Origin: Candidatus Odyssella thessalonicensis
Lineage (GTDB): Bacteria; Pseudomonadota; Alphaproteobacteria; Bin65
NCBI GenBank assembly: GCA_005240015.1
Contig: SBBV01000056.1
Coordinates: 1-7,599 of the forward strand
DNA: 7,599 nucleotides
Direction: 5' to 3'
Under the pieces are notes generated by a model. The model had not been told where the DNA came from and did not search any database. It saw nothing but the letters and a program-made list of their open reading frames with translations. The translations under genes and the position numbers were made by a program. Below, piece after piece: positions 6,083-7,599 of the stretch; position 1 is the first letter of the stretch, and each line of letters starts with the position of its first letter.

Positions 6083-7195
6083 ATGCAGCTCGACCTTTTC
6101 TCCGCGGACTACGCGACCTGTCGCGCGAAATTCCTTGCTGCGGTGAAGTCCGCTGCCGGCGCTCACCTCGCCACGCACGAGAATCCGCGACGCGGCCCGG
6201 CGGGCGAGGCGCTGTTCACCGACATCGCGCGCATCGGCCGCGCCGACGCGAAGAAGCTCCTCATCCTCGTCTCGGGCACGCATGGCGTCGAAGGCTATGC
6301 GGGCTCGGGGTGCCATGCGGGCTGGCTCGCGGAGGGCCTGTTCGCGCGGCAGGCGGGGCCGGACACCGCGGTGCTGTTCGTGCATGCGATCAACCCGTTC
6401 GGCTTCGCCTGGGGGCGGCGGACCAACGAGGACAATGTCGATCCCAACCGCAATTTCATCGATCACGCGAAGCCGCGCCCGGCGAACGCCGACTACGACG
6501 CGATCGCGACGCACGTCGATCCGGCCGATTGGGGCGATCCCGCCGCGCGCGCCCGGCACAACGCCGCCATCGCCAAGTTCCTCGGGCGCGAGACGCACGA
6601 CGTGCTGTGCAAGGCGATGCATGGCGGGCAATACGTGAACCCCACGGGCACGTTCTATGGCGGAACGGCGCCGGCCTGGTCGAACCGCGTCTTCCGCGCG
6701 GCCGTCGCCGAGCACGCGGCGCGCGCCGAGCGCATCTGCATCATCGACTATCACACCGGCGGCGGGCCGATGGGCTTCGTCGATCACTTCGTCGACGACG
6801 ATCTCGACGGCCTTGCCGGCGACGCGAAATCGCGCCACTGGTTCAGCCACCGCACGGTGATCGCCGAGGACAAGGCGCAGCACGGGAAAGACGCGCAGTC
6901 GGAGACGCCGGGCAACCTGTTCGCGGCGGTGCCCGAGATCGTGCCGGGCAAGCGCTACACGCTCTGCCTCGTCGAGCTGCGCACCGGCGAGGCCGAGACC
7001 GGCGTCGACGCGATCCGCGCCGAGAACTGGCTGTTCCATCACGGCGACATCGGCTCGCCCGAAGGGAAGGCGATCCGCGCCGCCGTGCGCGAGCGCTTCT
7101 ATCCGGCGAGCCCGGTCTGGCGCGCGATGGTCTTGCGCCAGTCCCACGCGCTCATCGGCGAGGCGCTGGCGGGGCTGGCGACGGCCGGGGCGTAG
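6083..7195 (+). CDS. DUF2817 family M14-like zinc peptidase
   Basis: A 370-residue protein that I assign to the DUF2817 family, which has the zinc-carboxypeptidase (M14) fold. The metal site is visible: His67 and Glu70 in SGTHGVEGY (HxxE) and His224 in DYHTGGG. Asn122-Arg123 in DPNRNF correspond to the substrate-carboxylate binding pair of M14 enzymes. The catalytic Glu is probably Glu298 or Glu303 in VELRTGE. No signal peptide is seen, so it is likely cytosolic. The substrate is unknown; hydrolysis of a C-terminal amide bond is inferred from the fold. I chose the ATG at 6083 (MQLDLFSADYATCRAKF), since FS-DYAT is close to the usual start of the family; a TTG at 6065 would add six residues. 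The ribosome-binding site is poor. The palindrome cluster separates it from ecm, so a shared operon is uncertain. Confidence 0.85.
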   Translation: MQLDLFSADYATCRAKFLAAVKSAAGAHLATHENPRRGPAGEALFTDIARIGRADAKKLLILVSGTHGVEGYAGSGCHAGWLAEGLFARQAGPDTAVLFVHAINPFGFAWGRRTNEDNVDPNRNFIDHAKPRPANADYDAIATHVDPADWGDPAARARHNAAIAKFLGRETHDVLCKAMHGGQYVNPTGTFYGGTAPAWSNRVFRAAVAEHAARAERICIIDYHTGGGPMGFVDHFVDDDLDGLAGDAKSRHWFSHRTVIAEDKAQHGKDAQSETPGNLFAAVPEIVPGKRYTLCLVELRTGEAETGVDAIRAENWLFHHGDIGSPEGKAIRAAVRERFYPASPVWRAMVLRQSHALIGEALAGLATAGA

Positions 7196-7212
7196 GCGGG
7201 ACGCGCCGGCCG
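7182..7212 (+). terminator. Possible stem-loop terminator after the peptidase gene
   Basis: CGGCCGG (7182-7188) pairs with CCGGCCG (7206-7212), and after a G-G mismatch GCG (7190-7192) pairs with CGC (7202-7204), with a nine-base loop. It overlaps the stop codon of the peptidase gene. No T-run follows, so it would be a weak or factor-dependent terminator at best. Confidence 0.35.
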
Positions 7213-7221
7213 AGTTCGGGC

Positions 7222-7250
7222 TTGACATTGTTCTTGATATGTTCTACTCA
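7222..7250 (+). promoter_or_regulatory. LexA (SOS) box inside a rightward promoter
   Basis: A perfect TTGACA -35 box lies at 7222-7227. GTTC-TTGATAT-GTTC at 7230-7244 matches exactly the GTTC-N7-GTTC direct repeat bound by LexA in Alphaproteobacteria. A -10 box 17 bases downstream of the -35 would be TACTCA (7245-7250), a poor match. The LexA box sits between -35 and -10, the usual place for repression. Transcription would run right, starting near 7257. No convincing target gene is present before the window ends, so the target is probably beyond 7599 or is a short RNA. Confidence 0.65.
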
Positions 7251-7539
7251 CCGCGGTCTTGGCCCGGATTGGGCCGGCGGACGGTGCAGGCGCTTTTCGG
7301 CGCATGCGGCGGACGATGCTCTTTGAACTTTGTGCATCAAAATCCCACACGCGACCCATTGGGTCGTGCGACATCCTCGACGTCGCGCGTCGTCCGCCTG
7401 TTTAAATCTGTTTACATTTTGCAAGCTTTGGTCCGCGCGGCTCCAGCCGCGCACGTCCTCTCCGCCGGTGATGGCGTGCCTGGGGCGAACGCGACGCCCT
7501 TCCTTCTGCCGAGCAACATCGCTTTCCTCCGCGCGGGCC
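7251..7539 (+). other. Leader or non-coding RNA region downstream of the SOS promoter
   Basis: About 290 bp without a convincing gene. Hairpins: GGCCC/GGGCC (7261-7265 and 7271-7275), right at the predicted transcript start; CGCGACCC/GGGTCGTG (7350-7357 and 7361-7368, one G-T pair); GCGAC/GTCGC (7368-7372 and 7382-7386); and GCGCGGCT/AGCCGCGC (7435-7442 and 7445-7452). An AT-rich island at 7401-7420 carries CTGTTTA twice (7399-7405, 7409-7415). A 33-codon frame at 7304-7405 has no good ribosome-binding site. It may be a long 5' leader, a LexA-controlled RNA, or plain spacer. Confidence 0.35.
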
Positions 7540-7592
7540 AAAGCCAACAAAAGCCAAGGTCGGGCGGGGAAAAAGCCAACAAAAGCCAAGGT
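7540..7592. repeat. Two direct copies of a 21-bp repeat
   Basis: The 21-bp unit beginning AAAGCCAACAAAAGCCAAGG occurs at 7540-7560 and, identically, at 7572-7592, a 32-bp period. Each unit itself contains AAAGCCAA twice, giving four copies starting at 7540, 7550, 7572 and 7582. The 11-mer AAAGCCAACAA also occurs at 2120-2130. The array may continue beyond the window edge. Confidence 0.8.
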
Positions 7593-7599
7593 GGCGTGC

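Noticed and set aside
5711..7228. Long minus-strand frame (505 codons) opposite the peptidase gene
   Set aside because: It runs through the palindrome cluster and antisense to a clear DUF2817 gene, and its composition is shadow-like.
7304..7405. 33-codon plus frame downstream of the SOS box (MRRTMLFELCASK...)
   Set aside because: No proper ribosome-binding site and no recognisable pattern. Kept only as a possibility within the leader region.
7248..7589. Minus frame of 113 codons at the right end (MAFVGFFPARP...)
   Set aside because: The hydrophobic start is the translation of the direct repeat, the rest has no protein-like pattern, and it runs against the SOS promoter.
7540..7592. CRISPR array
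   Set aside because: Only two 21-bp units with an 11-bp gap, with low-complexity internal repetition and no cas genes. Spacing is wrong for CRISPR.
7471..7599. Plus frame from ATG 7471 open to the right edge
   Set aside because: No ribosome-binding site, and the C-terminal half merely translates the direct repeat (KANKSQ, KPTKAK).

Overview
The window looks like a piece of a high-GC alphaproteobacterial chromosome. Three things point there: a crotonyl-CoA carboxylase/reductase and an ethylmalonyl-CoA mutase of the alphaproteobacterial type, a MetZ-type sulfhydrylase, and a GTTC-N7-GTTC motif, which is the LexA (SOS) box of Alphaproteobacteria. I cannot name the genus.

Layout from left to right. 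At the left edge is the start of a leftward gene of unknown function. An AT-rich spacer follows, with a Fur-box-like palindrome and a candidate promoter, then a small CsbD-like stress protein (+) with a clear intrinsic terminator. Convergent to it is ccr (-). A roughly 350 bp gene-free regulatory region separates ccr from metZ (+), which is divergent. A 46-residue membrane protein (-) meets metZ tail to tail. A REP/MITE-like element with 26 bp imperfect inverted ends then abuts ecm (+), the ethylmalonyl-CoA mutase. A dense cluster of palindromes fills the gap between ecm and a DUF2817-type M14-like zinc peptidase (+). The last 400 bp carry no convincing gene. They hold a LexA-box promoter pointing right, several hairpins and a short direct repeat.

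Functionally the window centres on the ethylmalonyl-CoA pathway for acetyl-CoA assimilation. Ccr makes (2S)-ethylmalonyl-CoA from crotonyl-CoA, CO2 and NADPH. After epimerisation, Ecm converts (2R)-ethylmalonyl-CoA to methylsuccinyl-CoA using adenosylcobalamin. MetZ belongs to methionine synthesis and has no direct step in that pathway. I see no wholly new system. The best leads are non-coding: the SOS promoter without a visible target, the mirrored hairpin pair, and the repeat that sits against the start of ecm.
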